Positions 26,482 to 35,151 of a stretch of 64,000 nucleotides of DNA are shown one piece after another. Location: NCBI RefSeq assembly GCF_008728855.1, contig NZ_CP042906.1, positions 2,418,001 through 2,482,000 on the forward strand. Direction: 5' to 3'. Positions within the stretch are counted from its first letter, which is position 1; the number at the start of each line of letters is the position of its first letter. The position numbers and the translations under genes were made by a program. Source of the DNA: Hypericibacter terrae. GTDB taxonomy: Bacteria > Pseudomonadota > Alphaproteobacteria > Dongiales > Dongiaceae. The notes under the pieces were generated by a model that saw only the letters and a program-made list of their open reading frames with translations, searched no databases and was not told where the DNA came from.

Positions 26482-27300
26482 CTAAACCTCGAATCCAAAG
26501 TGACGTTTGGTCTCCCGTGCAAGCCCTTCAAGGTCCGGAAAGACGACTGTTTCGGTAATGCCTTGGTTGAGGATCGACTTACGCATTGGTTGGATTCGCG
26601 TCTCGCTTACGACTATGCAAGATAGGCATTCGGGCGGAATTTCCTCGCTATGCAATAGCGATTCCATTGGCTCTTTGCTCGCCCCGAATATCGTAAAGAC
26701 TCCTTGTTGAGCAACAATACGTGCGCTGTTATGAGCTCCAAAGAGTGCGATCGGATATTTGCCCATTGTCCCTAGACTCGAGCCGGGAGTGTAACCTTTG
26801 AGGTCATCATCTCCAGCGGTCAATGGGCCGCCCTTGTAGGAGACATGGCGGAGGGCAGATCGATTCCAGGCAACAGGATCTAGGACCCAAACAATTGCGG
26901 GCTCTTTGTAAAGTGTCTTGTTGCGGCTAGTGGGAAGACGAGGTGCCGACATTAGTGCGAAATGCAGGCCGACAAATGGATTTTCAGTCCAATCGAGCAA
27001 CCTGGTAGGTACGCCATAATGCTGCATGAAAAAGAGAGCCTCCCAGTCATCGCCCAAGTTCCGAGTATGATAGGGAAGGCTACGTTGCCGAAATCGCGTC
27101 ATGAGCTGTCGCTCAAGAAGTTGAAGATCAGCTAGCGTTTGAATGCTGGGGTGACGATACAGTGATGGAATGAGACGGTGAGATGCGGCACCCGTTCCGC
27201 GAAACCAAAGAGGATGCCCTGCCTTGCGCTGTAGCTTTTGTACAATCGACATGAAGCTGGGTAAGTCGCTCGGTTTGTAGCTTGTAATTTTTTTCGACAT
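26482..27300 (-). CDS. FRG domain protein
   Basis: A 272-residue protein with the FRG fold. HPLWFRGTGAASHRLIPSLYRHP (~29-51) carries the FRG motif, and GVPTRLLDWTENPFVGLHFAL (97-116) is the second conserved block. A later segment resembles NSARIVAQQGVFTIF, typical of FRG proteins. FRG domains are found in mobile or defence-linked loci, but no biochemical activity is settled. It is the first gene of the two-gene island with DUF262, and low in GC. An ATG two codons upstream (27306) is equally possible. Confidence 0.88.
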   Translation of the reverse strand: MSKKITSYKPSDLPSFMSIVQKLQRKAGHPLWFRGTGAASHRLIPSLYRHPSIQTLADLQLLERQLMTRFRQRSLPYHTRNLGDDWEALFFMQHYGVPTRLLDWTENPFVGLHFALMSAPRLPTSRNKTLYKEPAIVWVLDPVAWNRSALRHVSYKGGPLTAGDDDLKGYTPGSSLGTMGKYPIALFGAHNSARIVAQQGVFTIFGASKEPMESLLHSEEIPPECLSCIVVSETRIQPMRKSILNQGITETVVFPDLEGLARETKRHFGFEV

Positions 27301-27430
27301 CGTCACCTCGGCGCCGACGCAGATGGGAGAATTCTCTTTTTGTCTTTGGGTATACTAAGCGTTGAATTTATGACGCAGCAGCAATCTAAACGAATGCTAC
27401 TTTTAGGGGCAATTGAAATGTGATGGATGA

Positions 27431-27458
27431 ACTAATGAAAAAGGGCCGGCCCTCGGGG
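27431..27458 (-). terminator. Intrinsic terminator of the acyl-CoA dehydrogenase gene
   Basis: A 9-bp stem GGGCCGGCC / GGCCGGCCC at 27433-27456; on the minus strand it is followed by TTTTTC. It lies ~45 bp after the acyl-CoA dehydrogenase stop. The 27301-27430 stretch upstream of the FRG gene is AT-rich and probably holds its promoter, but I see no convincing -35/-10 pair. Confidence 0.75.
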
Positions 27459-27502
27459 GCCGGCCCTTGTCGTTTCAGCCTGACGCGTCGAAGACAAGCG
27501 GA

Positions 27503-28903
27503 CTACTCCGCCGCCTTCCCCTGCGCCTCGGCGATCAGCTTCTCGGCGAGCTTGCGCTTGCCGGCGGCGTCGAGCTTCTTGAGCTCGTTGTTGAGCACGC
27601 GCTCGTTGATCGACTGGTTCCAGTAGTCGAGGCTCTCGAAGCCCAGCAGCGCGGATTTTCCGACGAACTGGCGCAGCACCTCGTTGGTCGGGCCCATCAC
27701 CCAGCCGGCCTTGCCGTCGCGCAAGTAACGCTCGATGCCGAGGCCGGGCTTGTAGCCGGTGCCGCCGCAGGCATGGAGCATCTTGTCGGCGACATGCGCC
27801 ACGTTCTTGGCCGCGCTGAACTTGACCTGCCACATCCAGGGCAGGGTCTTGGCGCGGGGCAGGGCGGCGAGGTCCTTGTGGATCGACCAGTCGCAATTGT
27901 TGGTCGCCACGTCCATCGCCTTGGCCATCTGGAAGGTCAAAGCGCGCGAGGTGTTGGTGTCGATGATCGCCTCGCCGACATAGTCCTGGATGGTCGGGTA
28001 GTCGGCCACGCGCATGCCGACATCGACATGCTTCTTCATCGTGGTGTGCCGCTTGGCGATGTCGATCAGGCCGAGCGAGATGCCGTTCCAGCAGGAGGAG
28101 GAGCAGAGCAGGAAGAAGGGATCCACGCACTCGTCGTTGGACGCGGCGCCGTCGCCCTTGGGGCCGACCATGCGGTCCGCCGGCAGGTCGGCATCGACCT
28201 CGAGCGTGCCGGACTGGTTGCCGCGCAGGCCCAGCCCGTCCCACTTCGAGGGTTCGGCCTTGGCCTCGTTGCCCAGGATCAGCCAGCAGGTGAGGTCGGC
28301 ATAGTTGCCGCCGAAGTCCGGGCTCGTGGTCTGGATGATGTACCAGTCGGCGAAGCCGCCCGAGGTGGTCCAGGAGGCCTTCTTGCGCACATGCCAGCCC
28401 TTGGCGGTCTTCTCGGCACCCGAGGAGACCGGGTACCAGAAATGCGAGCCGGTCTCGGGGTCGGAATAGGACAGCGTGCCGATCAGCACGTCCTTGTCGA
28501 GCCGCTTCAGGATGTCCTGCAGGATCGGGCTGTTGTGATGGCGGAAGAGGGCCGCCGCGACCGCGCCCAGATGCATCGTGTAGCACATGGCGGTCGAGGG
28601 GCAGCCATAGCGCGCGATCGTCTCCACCACCATGGCGGCGCAGGTGTGGTTCTCGCCCATGCCGCCCAGCTCCTTGGGCACCAGCAGGCCGAGCAATCCC
28701 AGCTTCGCGATCGCCTCGAAGTTCTTGCGCGGGAACAGCAGCTTCTTGTCGGATTCGACGGCGTTGTCGCGCAGCGTGGTGCGGGCGAGGTCGATGATCT
28801 TCGCCTGCAGCTCCTTCTGCTTGTCGGTCAGGAGCCATTGCGGGTCGTAGTCGTAGCCGAGACCCCAGAAATCCTCGTCGCCCCACTTCTTCGTCTGGCT
28901 CAT
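27503..28903 (-). CDS. Acyl-CoA dehydrogenase family protein
   Basis: A 466-residue flavoenzyme with the three-part acyl-CoA dehydrogenase layout: an N-terminal helical domain (LGLLGLLVPKELGGMGENH), a middle beta domain (SYSDPETGSHFWYPVSSGAEKTAKGWHVRKKASWTTSGGFADWYIIQT), and a C-terminal helical domain (ADKMLHACGGTGYKPGLGIERYLRDGKAGWVMGPTNEVLRQFVG). It has an extra charged tail. The start at 28903 has a GGAGAG ribosome-binding site; the open frame to 29638 overlaps the neighbouring gene and is not real. The acyl substrate is unknown. Confidence 0.9.
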   Translation of the reverse strand: MSQTKKWGDEDFWGLGYDYDPQWLLTDKQKELQAKIIDLARTTLRDNAVESDKKLLFPRKNFEAIAKLGLLGLLVPKELGGMGENHTCAAMVVETIARYGCPSTAMCYTMHLGAVAAALFRHHNSPILQDILKRLDKDVLIGTLSYSDPETGSHFWYPVSSGAEKTAKGWHVRKKASWTTSGGFADWYIIQTTSPDFGGNYADLTCWLILGNEAKAEPSKWDGLGLRGNQSGTLEVDADLPADRMVGPKGDGAASNDECVDPFFLLCSSSCWNGISLGLIDIAKRHTTMKKHVDVGMRVADYPTIQDYVGEAIIDTNTSRALTFQMAKAMDVATNNCDWSIHKDLAALPRAKTLPWMWQVKFSAAKNVAHVADKMLHACGGTGYKPGLGIERYLRDGKAGWVMGPTNEVLRQFVGKSALLGFESLDYWNQSINERVLNNELKKLDAAGKRKLAEKLIAEAQGKAAE

Positions 28904-29217
28904 GGCCGCGCCTCTCCCATTGATGAACGTCGCTCCACGCCGCCTCTTCGGCACCGCGTTGGGGCGCCGGGACGGCTTCTTCTTGGGGTCCGAGCCTACA
29001 CGAAAGCCGAAAAGCCTGCCAAGCCGATGCCGGCCCATTTCATGGCCGCCGGTGACCAATCCGATACCAATAGAGAAGAGACGTCGGAGGCCACTAATAG
29101 GCCGGGTTGGCGCGAGGAATTCTCGATCGATGGCGTGGCGATCGGGGCTGCTGCCGTCCTGCGGCGCGGCATTGGTCGGGCAATGGCATGGTGCCTGGCG
29201 GGACCAGGAAGAGGCGA
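28904..29217. other. Intergenic region, no gene seen
   Basis: This 314-bp gap separates the acyl-CoA dehydrogenase start from the stop of the quinone reductase gene on the same strand. It should carry the acyl-CoA dehydrogenase promoter. Overlapping long frames here are antisense or upstream extensions; I see no clear terminator, RNA or repeat. Confidence 0.4.
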
Positions 29218-29907
29218 TCAGCCGGCCGGCGTGAACGCGACGCGATTGGCCGAGGCGATGACCGGCGCCGTCGCCAGCGCCTGCATCCGCTGGCGATAGC
29301 GCTCCAGATAGGCGAGGCGCTCCTCGCTGCTGATCCGGTTGGGACCATAGACGACGAAGGGCTCGATCACGGTGAAACCGCAGAAGCCGAAGATCCCGCG
29401 ATGGATGGGCGAGAGAATGGGCTCGATCGGCCCATAGGGACCCGCGTCGGAATAGGCCGTCGCCAGGCCGCCGACCGTCACCGAACACATCGCCCGCTTG
29501 CCGGCGAAGACGCCGCCCTCGAACCAGCGCCCGCCACCATAGGCACGACCCACGGCGAACACGCGGTCGACCCAACCCTTCAGGATCGCGGGCAGGCCCA
29601 GCCACCAGATGGGAAACTGAAAAACCAGCACGTCGCACCAGGCGACCTTGTCCATCTCCGCCTGGAGCGCCGGCGCGTAGCCATTGTTGGCGCTCGCATG
29701 CGTTTCCTCCGTCTGCTGGCGCAGCCGGTTCGGATCCGCGACCGTCACGAAGTTGCGGCGGTCCGACACCGGATCGAAGCCCATGGCGTAGAGATCGGAG
29801 ACGAGGACGTCGTCGCCGGCCGCCGTCAGCGCCGCCAGCCCTTCCCGCAACATCGCGCCGTTGAAGCTCGTCGGTTCATGATGGGCGTAAACGATCAGGA
29901 CACGCAT
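29218..29907 (-). CDS. NAD(P)H dehydrogenase (quinone), NQO/flavodoxin-like fold
   Basis: A ~229-residue flavodoxin-fold oxidoreductase. MRVLIVYAHHEPTSFNGAML is the FMN/FAD phosphate-binding start, WCDVLVFQFPIWWLGLPAILKGWVDRVFAVGRAYGGG is the family signature, and a C-terminal FCGFTVIEPFVVYG follows. Such enzymes perform two-electron reduction of quinones or azo/nitro compounds. An ATG two codons upstream (29913) is equally possible. The flavin reductase gene lies 47-53 bp upstream on the same strand, so co-expression is likely. Confidence 0.9.
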   Translation of the reverse strand: MRVLIVYAHHEPTSFNGAMLREGLAALTAAGDDVLVSDLYAMGFDPVSDRRNFVTVADPNRLRQQTEETHASANNGYAPALQAEMDKVAWCDVLVFQFPIWWLGLPAILKGWVDRVFAVGRAYGGGRWFEGGVFAGKRAMCSVTVGGLATAYSDAGPYGPIEPILSPIHRGIFGFCGFTVIEPFVVYGPNRISSEERLAYLERYRQRMQALATAPVIASANRVAFTPAG

Positions 29908-29960
29908 CGGCATTCCCTGAGGATTGGGTCAGGCAGGGGCCGCCGTCGGCGCGGGCCCCC

Positions 29961-30446
29961 TCAATGGATGTCGCCGATCTTCATATATTTGCCGCGGAAG
30001 AAGAGCAGCGGCTTGCCTTCCGGATGGGCGCGCATCTTGAGGACGTTGCCGAGGAAGACGACATGGTCGCCGCCGTCATGCGTGGCGTGGAGGCGGCAGT
30101 CGAAGGAGGCGAGGGTGTCGTCGAGGATCGGCGAGCCGGTGTCCCACACCTCGAACTTGACGCCCTCCCATTTGGGCGCGCCCGCGCGCGCGAAGGCCGC
30201 GGAGAGGTCTTTCTGCTCCTCGCGCAGCACATTGATCGCGAAGACGCGGCTCTCCTGGAACTGCGACAGGCTGTAGGCGCGCCGGTCGAGGCTGAACACC
30301 ACCAGCGGCGGATCCAGCGAGACGGAGTTGAAGGAGCTGGCGGTCACGCCGACGGGCTGACCGGTGGAGGTGACGGTGGTGATGATGGTCACGCCGGTGG
30401 CAAAGCAGCCCAGCGCGTTGCGGAATTCGCGGCCGTCGAAGGTCAT
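29961..30446 (-). CDS. Flavin reductase family protein
   Basis: A 161-residue FMN-binding split-barrel protein. FRNALGCFATGVTIITTVTSTGQPVGVTASSFNSVSLDPPLVVFSLDRRAYS is the classic flavin reductase (HpaC/DIM6/NTAB) start; later LGNVLKMRAHPEGKPLLFFRGKYMKI completes it. It probably supplies reduced flavin to a monooxygenase. The ATG at 30446 starts the conserved domain; the extension to 30638 is not family-like. The gene is followed by the quinone reductase. Confidence 0.92.
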   Translation of the reverse strand: MTFDGREFRNALGCFATGVTIITTVTSTGQPVGVTASSFNSVSLDPPLVVFSLDRRAYSLSQFQESRVFAINVLREEQKDLSAAFARAGAPKWEGVKFEVWDTGSPILDDTLASFDCRLHATHDGGDHVVFLGNVLKMRAHPEGKPLLFFRGKYMKIGDIH

Positions 30447-30697
30447 TGGTCTGTCGATACATCCACGCTGAAAAAAGCCATCTTGACCGCAGTGACAGGA
30501 AAACGCCACCGCGCAAGCTACCCCGGCGAGGTTCAGCGCTGGATTCCGCCACCCCCCATTCTCTTCGACCGTCGCCCGTTCCTCAACGTCCGAGATGCGT
30601 CGGCGATGGCATTGCCCCGCCGCTCTCCGCCGCCGCAAATCCCGTCGTCAATGGCTCGCCGTCACGTACCCGTCACCCGATTCCGATCGTCGTCCGA

Positions 30698-31000
30698 TCA
30701 GTGTTCCAGGCGCGGCGGCATCGAAGGCCGCCGAGGCGGTCTCGCCGTCGCCGTGCTGGCATCGAGATTGATGATCCGCAGAACCTGAATGCCCTTGCGG
30801 CCCTGACCCACCTCGCAGTGGATCGTGGAACCTTCCGGCGCATCCTGCAGCCCGGCATCCTTCAATGCCGAGATGTGAAGGAACACGTCTGAGGAACCAT
30901 CTGCCGGCGTCACGAACCCATAGCCCTTGTCCGCACGGAACCACTTAATTTTCCCCCGGACTTCGCGGACGTCTCCGCCGCCTCCCTGATAATCGCTCAT
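30698..31000 (-). CDS. Cold-shock domain protein (CspA family)
   Basis: A 100-residue protein. The nucleic-acid-binding motifs RNP1 (KGYGFVTP) and RNP2 (DVFLHIS) are present in a single cold-shock domain (~12-78), followed by a Pro/Arg-rich tail (TATARPPRRPSMPPRLEH) that could add RNA affinity. Typical Csp proteins are ~70 residues, so both ends are extended. It is likely an RNA chaperone. The ATG at 31000 was chosen because conservation starts soon after; upstream sequence to 31159 would be its 5' leader. Confidence 0.9.
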   Translation of the reverse strand: MSDYQGGGGDVREVRGKIKWFRADKGYGFVTPADGSSDVFLHISALKDAGLQDAPEGSTIHCEVGQGRKGIQVLRIINLDASTATARPPRRPSMPPRLEH

Positions 31001-31261
31001 TGGCACCGCTCTATTTCCATCCCGTGTGCCAGACAATTTTGTGTAAGACGATATGCCTCCGCTCTGGCACAGCGATGGGCACACCCTTTGGCGGCGAGGA
31101 GAGCCAACCGACCCTCCGCACAGCGTGCCTAGATTGGAGGGCAGGGGGCGGAAAAGCAAGCGGGCCGGTTACTGCCGCAACTGCGAAATCGCCTGCGGCA
31201 CTAGGCTCGCCTCGTTCTCCGGCCAACGAAATAGGACAAGAAGCGGACGCATCTTCCAGGC

Positions 31262-32179
31262 TCAACCCGGCGCCACGCCCTGGGTCGGGTAGGAGAGGAT
31301 ATTCCTGGCCACGGAGACATATCCGGCGCCTCGACAACGCAATCCCTGCGCGACGAGCCGGTGGAGGGCGGGGAGCGCGTGGAACGGCACGGCCGGCCAG
31401 CCATGATGCTCGGCATGGAACGGCATGTTCCAGGCGAGGAAGCGGACCAGCGGGTTGGTCGTTGTGGTCCGGGAGTTGGCCAGCATGTCCGGTCCGAACG
31501 CGCAGCCGGTATGCTCGGCCATGAGATAGCCGCGCAAGGCGGGCATGCCCAGCAGCAGCGGCACCACCCCATAGACGACCAGGGCGTCGCTGCGGAAGGC
31601 GACCGAGCCTACGGCCAGCGCCAGGTAGATCGTCCACAGGATCCGCGCCTCGATCACCACGCGCGGCCTGGCGCGGGCGGGGATGAAGGCGTCCTCGGCA
31701 TGGCCCAGCGCCTGGCGCAGGGTGGTTTTGATCTCGGCGATCCAATAGGGCAGGCCGGAGAGATACCAGAGCCAGCCCCGCAGGGTGCGGGGCTTGGGCT
31801 TTGCCAATTCGGGATCGCGCGCCGGATCCTGGGTGTGGCGATGATGGGCGAAATGGAAGGCGCGGAAATATTCCGGCGGCAGGATGATGACCGCGCCGCA
31901 GAGCCAGGCGACGGCGTCGTTGAGCCAGCGCTGCCTGAAGGCCGTCCGGTGAATCGTCTCGTGCAGTGGCGCAAACAGGAAGACCAGCGCCACGCCCTCG
32001 GCCCAGAGCGCCAGGATCTGCCAGGCCGTGCCGCGCAGGAGGATCGCGAGCACGATCAACGCGACGATCAGCGCCAGATGAGCGCCGATCCGGATCAGCC
32101 CGGGAAGATCGCGCCGCCGGCTGAGATTCCTCAGCGCGTCACGGCTGACCAGCTGGCTGCGGAAGACTTCGTCATCCAT
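31262..32179 (-). CDS. Membrane fatty acid desaturase
   Basis: A 305-residue integral membrane di-iron enzyme. The three histidine boxes are HETIH (73-77), HFAHHRH (109-115) and HAEHHGWP near residue 255. Hydrophobic segments at ~32-70, ~85-102 and ~185-215 fit the desaturase topology. The expected reaction is O2-dependent desaturation or hydroxylation of an acyl chain; regiospecificity is not apparent. It is a single-gene unit bounded by the repeat at 32216 and the cold-shock gene. Confidence 0.9.
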   Translation of the reverse strand: MDDEVFRSQLVSRDALRNLSRRRDLPGLIRIGAHLALIVALIVLAILLRGTAWQILALWAEGVALVFLFAPLHETIHRTAFRQRWLNDAVAWLCGAVIILPPEYFRAFHFAHHRHTQDPARDPELAKPKPRTLRGWLWYLSGLPYWIAEIKTTLRQALGHAEDAFIPARARPRVVIEARILWTIYLALAVGSVAFRSDALVVYGVVPLLLGMPALRGYLMAEHTGCAFGPDMLANSRTTTTNPLVRFLAWNMPFHAEHHGWPAVPFHALPALHRLVAQGLRCRGAGYVSVARNILSYPTQGVAPG

Positions 32180-32215
32180 GGGTGTTCATGCGTCATGTGA
32201 GTTGTTTTCTCGCCT

Positions 32216-32407
32216 CCTCCCCTTGCGGGAGGGGGTAGGGGGAGGGGTCTTCGCGACAAACTCCCCATTTGAGTTTACGGCTTCAACTCGCCCGAAGTCC
32301 CGGCGCAATGATCGCCCAAATCTCAACGCGACATTTGATGTGACGGCTGAGCAGGGCGGAGAATGGTGGCGAGAACCCCTCCCCCTACCCCCTCCCGCAA
32401 GGGGAGG
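32216..32407. repeat. Pair of 33-bp perfect inverted repeats (CCTCCCC type)
   Basis: The 33-bp sequence at 32216-32248 is the exact reverse complement of 32375-32407, with ~126 bp of lower-GC sequence between. Each arm also contains its own small palindrome (CTCCCCTTGCGGGAG). It sits between the desaturase start and the S-formylglutathione hydrolase stop and belongs to the same family as the 4.8, 24.6 and 42.8 kb repeats. The whole could fold into a long cruciform or act as a bidirectional terminator. Confidence 0.85.
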
Positions 32408-32428
32408 GGGCTTGTTCAATTGCGTTTA

Positions 32429-33271
32429 CTAGCCCGCCAGCGCCGCGGCGTGGTGGCGGAGATGGTCTTCGATGAAGCTCTCGATGAAATAATAGCCGTG
32501 ATCGTAGCCCTCATGCCGGCGCAGCATGAGTTTCTGGCCGGCGGTTTTGCAGGCGGCCTCGAACAGCTCGGGCTTCAGCTGCGTCTCGAGGAATTTGTCG
32601 GCAAGGCCCTGGTCGATGAGGATCGGCCGGCCATAGGGGCGCTTGCGCACCAGCGCGTTGGCGTCCCACTCGGTCCAGGCCGCGCGATCGGGCCCGAGAT
32701 ATTGGGTGAAGGCCTTGATGCCCCAGGGCACCTGGGACGGGCTCGAGATCGGCGCGAAGGCCGAGAGCGAGCGGAAGCGCTGGGGATGGCGCAGGCCCAG
32801 CACCAGCGCGCCATGGCCGCCCATCGAATGGCCGAAGATGCCGAAGCGTTTCGGATCGGCGGGGAAGAGCTTCGCGACGATCTCCGGCAGCTCGCGCGAG
32901 ACATAGTCGTGCATGCGGTAATGCGCGGCCCAGGGCGCCTGGGTCGCATCGAGATAGAAGCCGGCGCCCTGGCCGAAATCCCAATCCGCATCGTCGCCGG
33001 GCAGGCGCGGCTCGCGCGGGCTGGTGTCGGGCGCCACCAGCATGAGGCCGAGCTCGGCCGCGATCTTCTGGGCACCGGCCTTGATCATGAAGGTCTCTTC
33101 CGTGCAGGTCAGGCCCGCGAGGAAGAACAGCGTCGGCACATGGCCGCGTGCCGCCTGCGGCGGCCGATAGACCGAGAAGCGCATCGGCCCGGCGCAGGCC
33201 GTCGAGGCATGGCGGTAGAAGCCTTGGGTCCCGCCGAAGCAGCGATGCTCGGAGATGGTCTCGATCGTCAT
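32429..33271 (-). CDS. fghA: S-formylglutathione hydrolase
   Basis: A 280-residue esterase-D type alpha/beta hydrolase. The nucleophile Ser149 lies in FGHSMGGHGAL, the acid is probably the Asp in LIDQGLADKFL, and the base is the His in HEGYDHGYYFI. YRPPQAARGHVPTLFFLAGLTCTEETF is an FghA hallmark. It hydrolyses S-formylglutathione to formate and glutathione in glutathione-dependent formaldehyde detoxification. The companion alcohol dehydrogenase is not adjacent. The ATG at 33271 lies 2 bp after the stop of the hydroxyacyl-CoA dehydrogenase gene, so they are co-transcribed. Confidence 0.93.
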   Translation of the reverse strand: MTIETISEHRCFGGTQGFYRHASTACAGPMRFSVYRPPQAARGHVPTLFFLAGLTCTEETFMIKAGAQKIAAELGLMLVAPDTSPREPRLPGDDADWDFGQGAGFYLDATQAPWAAHYRMHDYVSRELPEIVAKLFPADPKRFGIFGHSMGGHGALVLGLRHPQRFRSLSAFAPISSPSQVPWGIKAFTQYLGPDRAAWTEWDANALVRKRPYGRPILIDQGLADKFLETQLKPELFEAACKTAGQKLMLRRHEGYDHGYYFIESFIEDHLRHHAAALAG

Positions 33272-33273
33272 GC

Positions 33274-34230
33274 TCAGGACTTCTTCTTCGTTTCCTCGTC
33301 GATCGCGCCCTGGATCGCGACCAGGCAGCGATCGCGCCAAGCGGCGAGCTCGGGATAGCTCTTGCCGCCGGCCTCGGATTTGGTGCCCTCGATGAAGGTC
33401 TTCATCAGTTCGGGCGTGAGCTTGGGATTGCCGAGGTCGGCCCAGTTCTTTTCGATGTCCGGGCCGAAATGATCGAAGCTGTAGGCGAGCCCGCCGGGGC
33501 CGCCGGCCATGTGATAGGTGAAGGCGGGGCCCATGAAGGCCCAGCGCAGGCCCGGCCCGTAGGCGACGCCGATATCGGCATCCTCGACGCTGACGATGCC
33601 CTCGGCGACGCAATGCACCATCTCGCGGAAGATCGCTTCCTGCACGCGATTGACGTAATGGCCGACGATCTCCTTCTTGAGCAGGATCGCCTTCTTGCCG
33701 ATGCCGTCGTAGAAATTCATCGACCAGTCGACCGCCGCCGGATCGGTCTTCCTGCCGCCGACCACCTCGACCAGCGGGATCAGATGCGGCGGGTTGAAGG
33801 GATGGCCGACCACGACGCGCTCGGGATGCTTGCATTTCGCCTGCAGATCGCTGGGCGGATAGCTCGAGGTCGAGGAGGCGATCACCCGGTCGGTCGGCAG
33901 CACGGCGTCGATCGCGGCCAGCACGTCCTGTTTCAGGTCCAGCCGCTCGAACACGTTCTCCTGCACGAAATCCGAGCCGCGCGCGGCCTCGACCGGGTCG
34001 GCATGGAAGGTGAGGCGGCTGGGATCGGCGTTCTCCACCATGCCCAGCTTCTTCAGCAGCGGCCAGGCGTCCTTGACGAAATTGCGCAGGAAGGCCTCGC
34101 GCTTCGGATCGGCGTCGCTCGCCCGCACCGCGAAGCCGCGCGACAGATACCAGGCGGTCCAGCCGGCGCCGATCAGCCCGACGCCGATCACGGCGACCGT
34201 CTTCACCTGGGACAGGGGGATCAATTTCAT
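33274..34230 (-). CDS. 3-hydroxyacyl-CoA dehydrogenase family protein
   Basis: A 318-residue NAD-dependent dehydrogenase. The Rossmann motif VAVIGVGLIGAGWTAWYLSRG, ASSTSSYPPSDLQ, and VVVGHPFNPPHLIPLVEVVGG are the 3HCDH N-terminal signatures; the C-terminal domain (FREMVHCVAEGIVSVEDADIGVAYGPGLRWAFMGP) is present but lacks the hydratase half of multifunctional FadB. Relatives include L-carnitine dehydrogenase and lambda-crystallin, so the substrate may be a 3-hydroxy acid. The ATG at 34230 precedes the conserved start. Confidence 0.9.
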   Translation of the reverse strand: MKLIPLSQVKTVAVIGVGLIGAGWTAWYLSRGFAVRASDADPKREAFLRNFVKDAWPLLKKLGMVENADPSRLTFHADPVEAARGSDFVQENVFERLDLKQDVLAAIDAVLPTDRVIASSTSSYPPSDLQAKCKHPERVVVGHPFNPPHLIPLVEVVGGRKTDPAAVDWSMNFYDGIGKKAILLKKEIVGHYVNRVQEAIFREMVHCVAEGIVSVEDADIGVAYGPGLRWAFMGPAFTYHMAGGPGGLAYSFDHFGPDIEKNWADLGNPKLTPELMKTFIEGTKSEAGGKSYPELAAWRDRCLVAIQGAIDEETKKKS

Positions 34231-34410
34231 TGTGGGGTTCCTTGGGGAGGCGCGGGGGTCTGGAAAGCCCCTGTCGCAGGACAATGCCCGATGTCCCGAC
34301 GAGGCTGGGGCGACGAAAAGCGCGCCAGTGTTTCAGAGCGGGGGAGGATAGGCAATCGTCCAAAGCAGCGGAAAAAATCGCCCCGGCGTTCGCGCTTTCG
34401 AGGGGCCGGC

Positions 34411-35151
34411 CTAGCGCTTGGGCTTCACCCGGACCACGACATGTTGCTGGCCGCCCTTGGGGCCACGCCGCTGCAGCTCGAATTCGCCGCTCGCTTCGAG
34501 CAGCGCCGTCAATGTCTTCTGCCCATAGCTGCGGGAATCGAAATCGGGCAGCCGGTTGCCGACGATATGGCCGACGCGGCCGAGATTGGCCCAGCCGGAA
34601 TCGTCGCTCGCCGAATCCACCGCATCCTGCAGGATGGTCAGGATTTCCGCCGGCAGGGCCACGGCCTTCGGCGCGGGCACCGCCTCTTTTCGGCCGGCGC
34701 TGGTCCGGGCCGGGCCCTTCAGGATCTCGGTATAGATGAACTTGTCGCAAGCCTCGACGAAGGAGGAGGGCGTCTTCTTCTCGCCCAGGCCATAGACGGT
34801 GAGGCCTTCCTCGCGGATGCGGCTGGCGAGGCCGGTGAAGTCGCTGTCGCTCGAGACGATGCAGAATCCGTCGAAGCGCTTGGAATGGACCAGATCCATC
34901 GCATCGATCACCAGAGCGATGTCGCTCGCGTTCTTGCGCACCGTGTTGTTGAACTGCTGCACCGGCTTGATCGAATGCTTCAGCAGCGCGGCCTTCCAGG
35001 CATTGAGGTTGGTGCTGGTGAAGTCGCCATAGGCTCGCTTCACGCTGGCCACGCCATATTTGGCGATCTCCGCGAAGAGCTCGTTGAGGAGCGCAGCTTG
35101 CGCATTCTCGGCATCGATGAGGACGGCGAGGCGGCGCGGTTGGTCGGTCAC
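34411..35151 (-). CDS. NYN domain protein with LOTUS/OST-HTH-like C-terminus (LabA/DUF88 type)
   Basis: A 246-residue protein. The N-terminal NYN nuclease domain shows LAVLIDAENAQ (metal-binding Asp), NASDIALVIDAMDLV and FCIVSSDSDFTGLASRIREEG, the conserved acidic cluster of PIN-like RNases. The C-terminal ~75 residues (EILTILQDAVDSASDDSGWANLGRVGHIVGN...) look like an OST-HTH/LOTUS domain, often RNA-binding. It is therefore probably an RNA-cleaving or RNA-regulating enzyme. It is transcribed alone. Confidence 0.88.
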   Translation of the reverse strand: MTDQPRRLAVLIDAENAQAALLNELFAEIAKYGVASVKRAYGDFTSTNLNAWKAALLKHSIKPVQQFNNTVRKNASDIALVIDAMDLVHSKRFDGFCIVSSDSDFTGLASRIREEGLTVYGLGEKKTPSSFVEACDKFIYTEILKGPARTSAGRKEAVPAPKAVALPAEILTILQDAVDSASDDSGWANLGRVGHIVGNRLPDFDSRSYGQKTLTALLEASGEFELQRRGPKGGQQHVVVRVKPKR

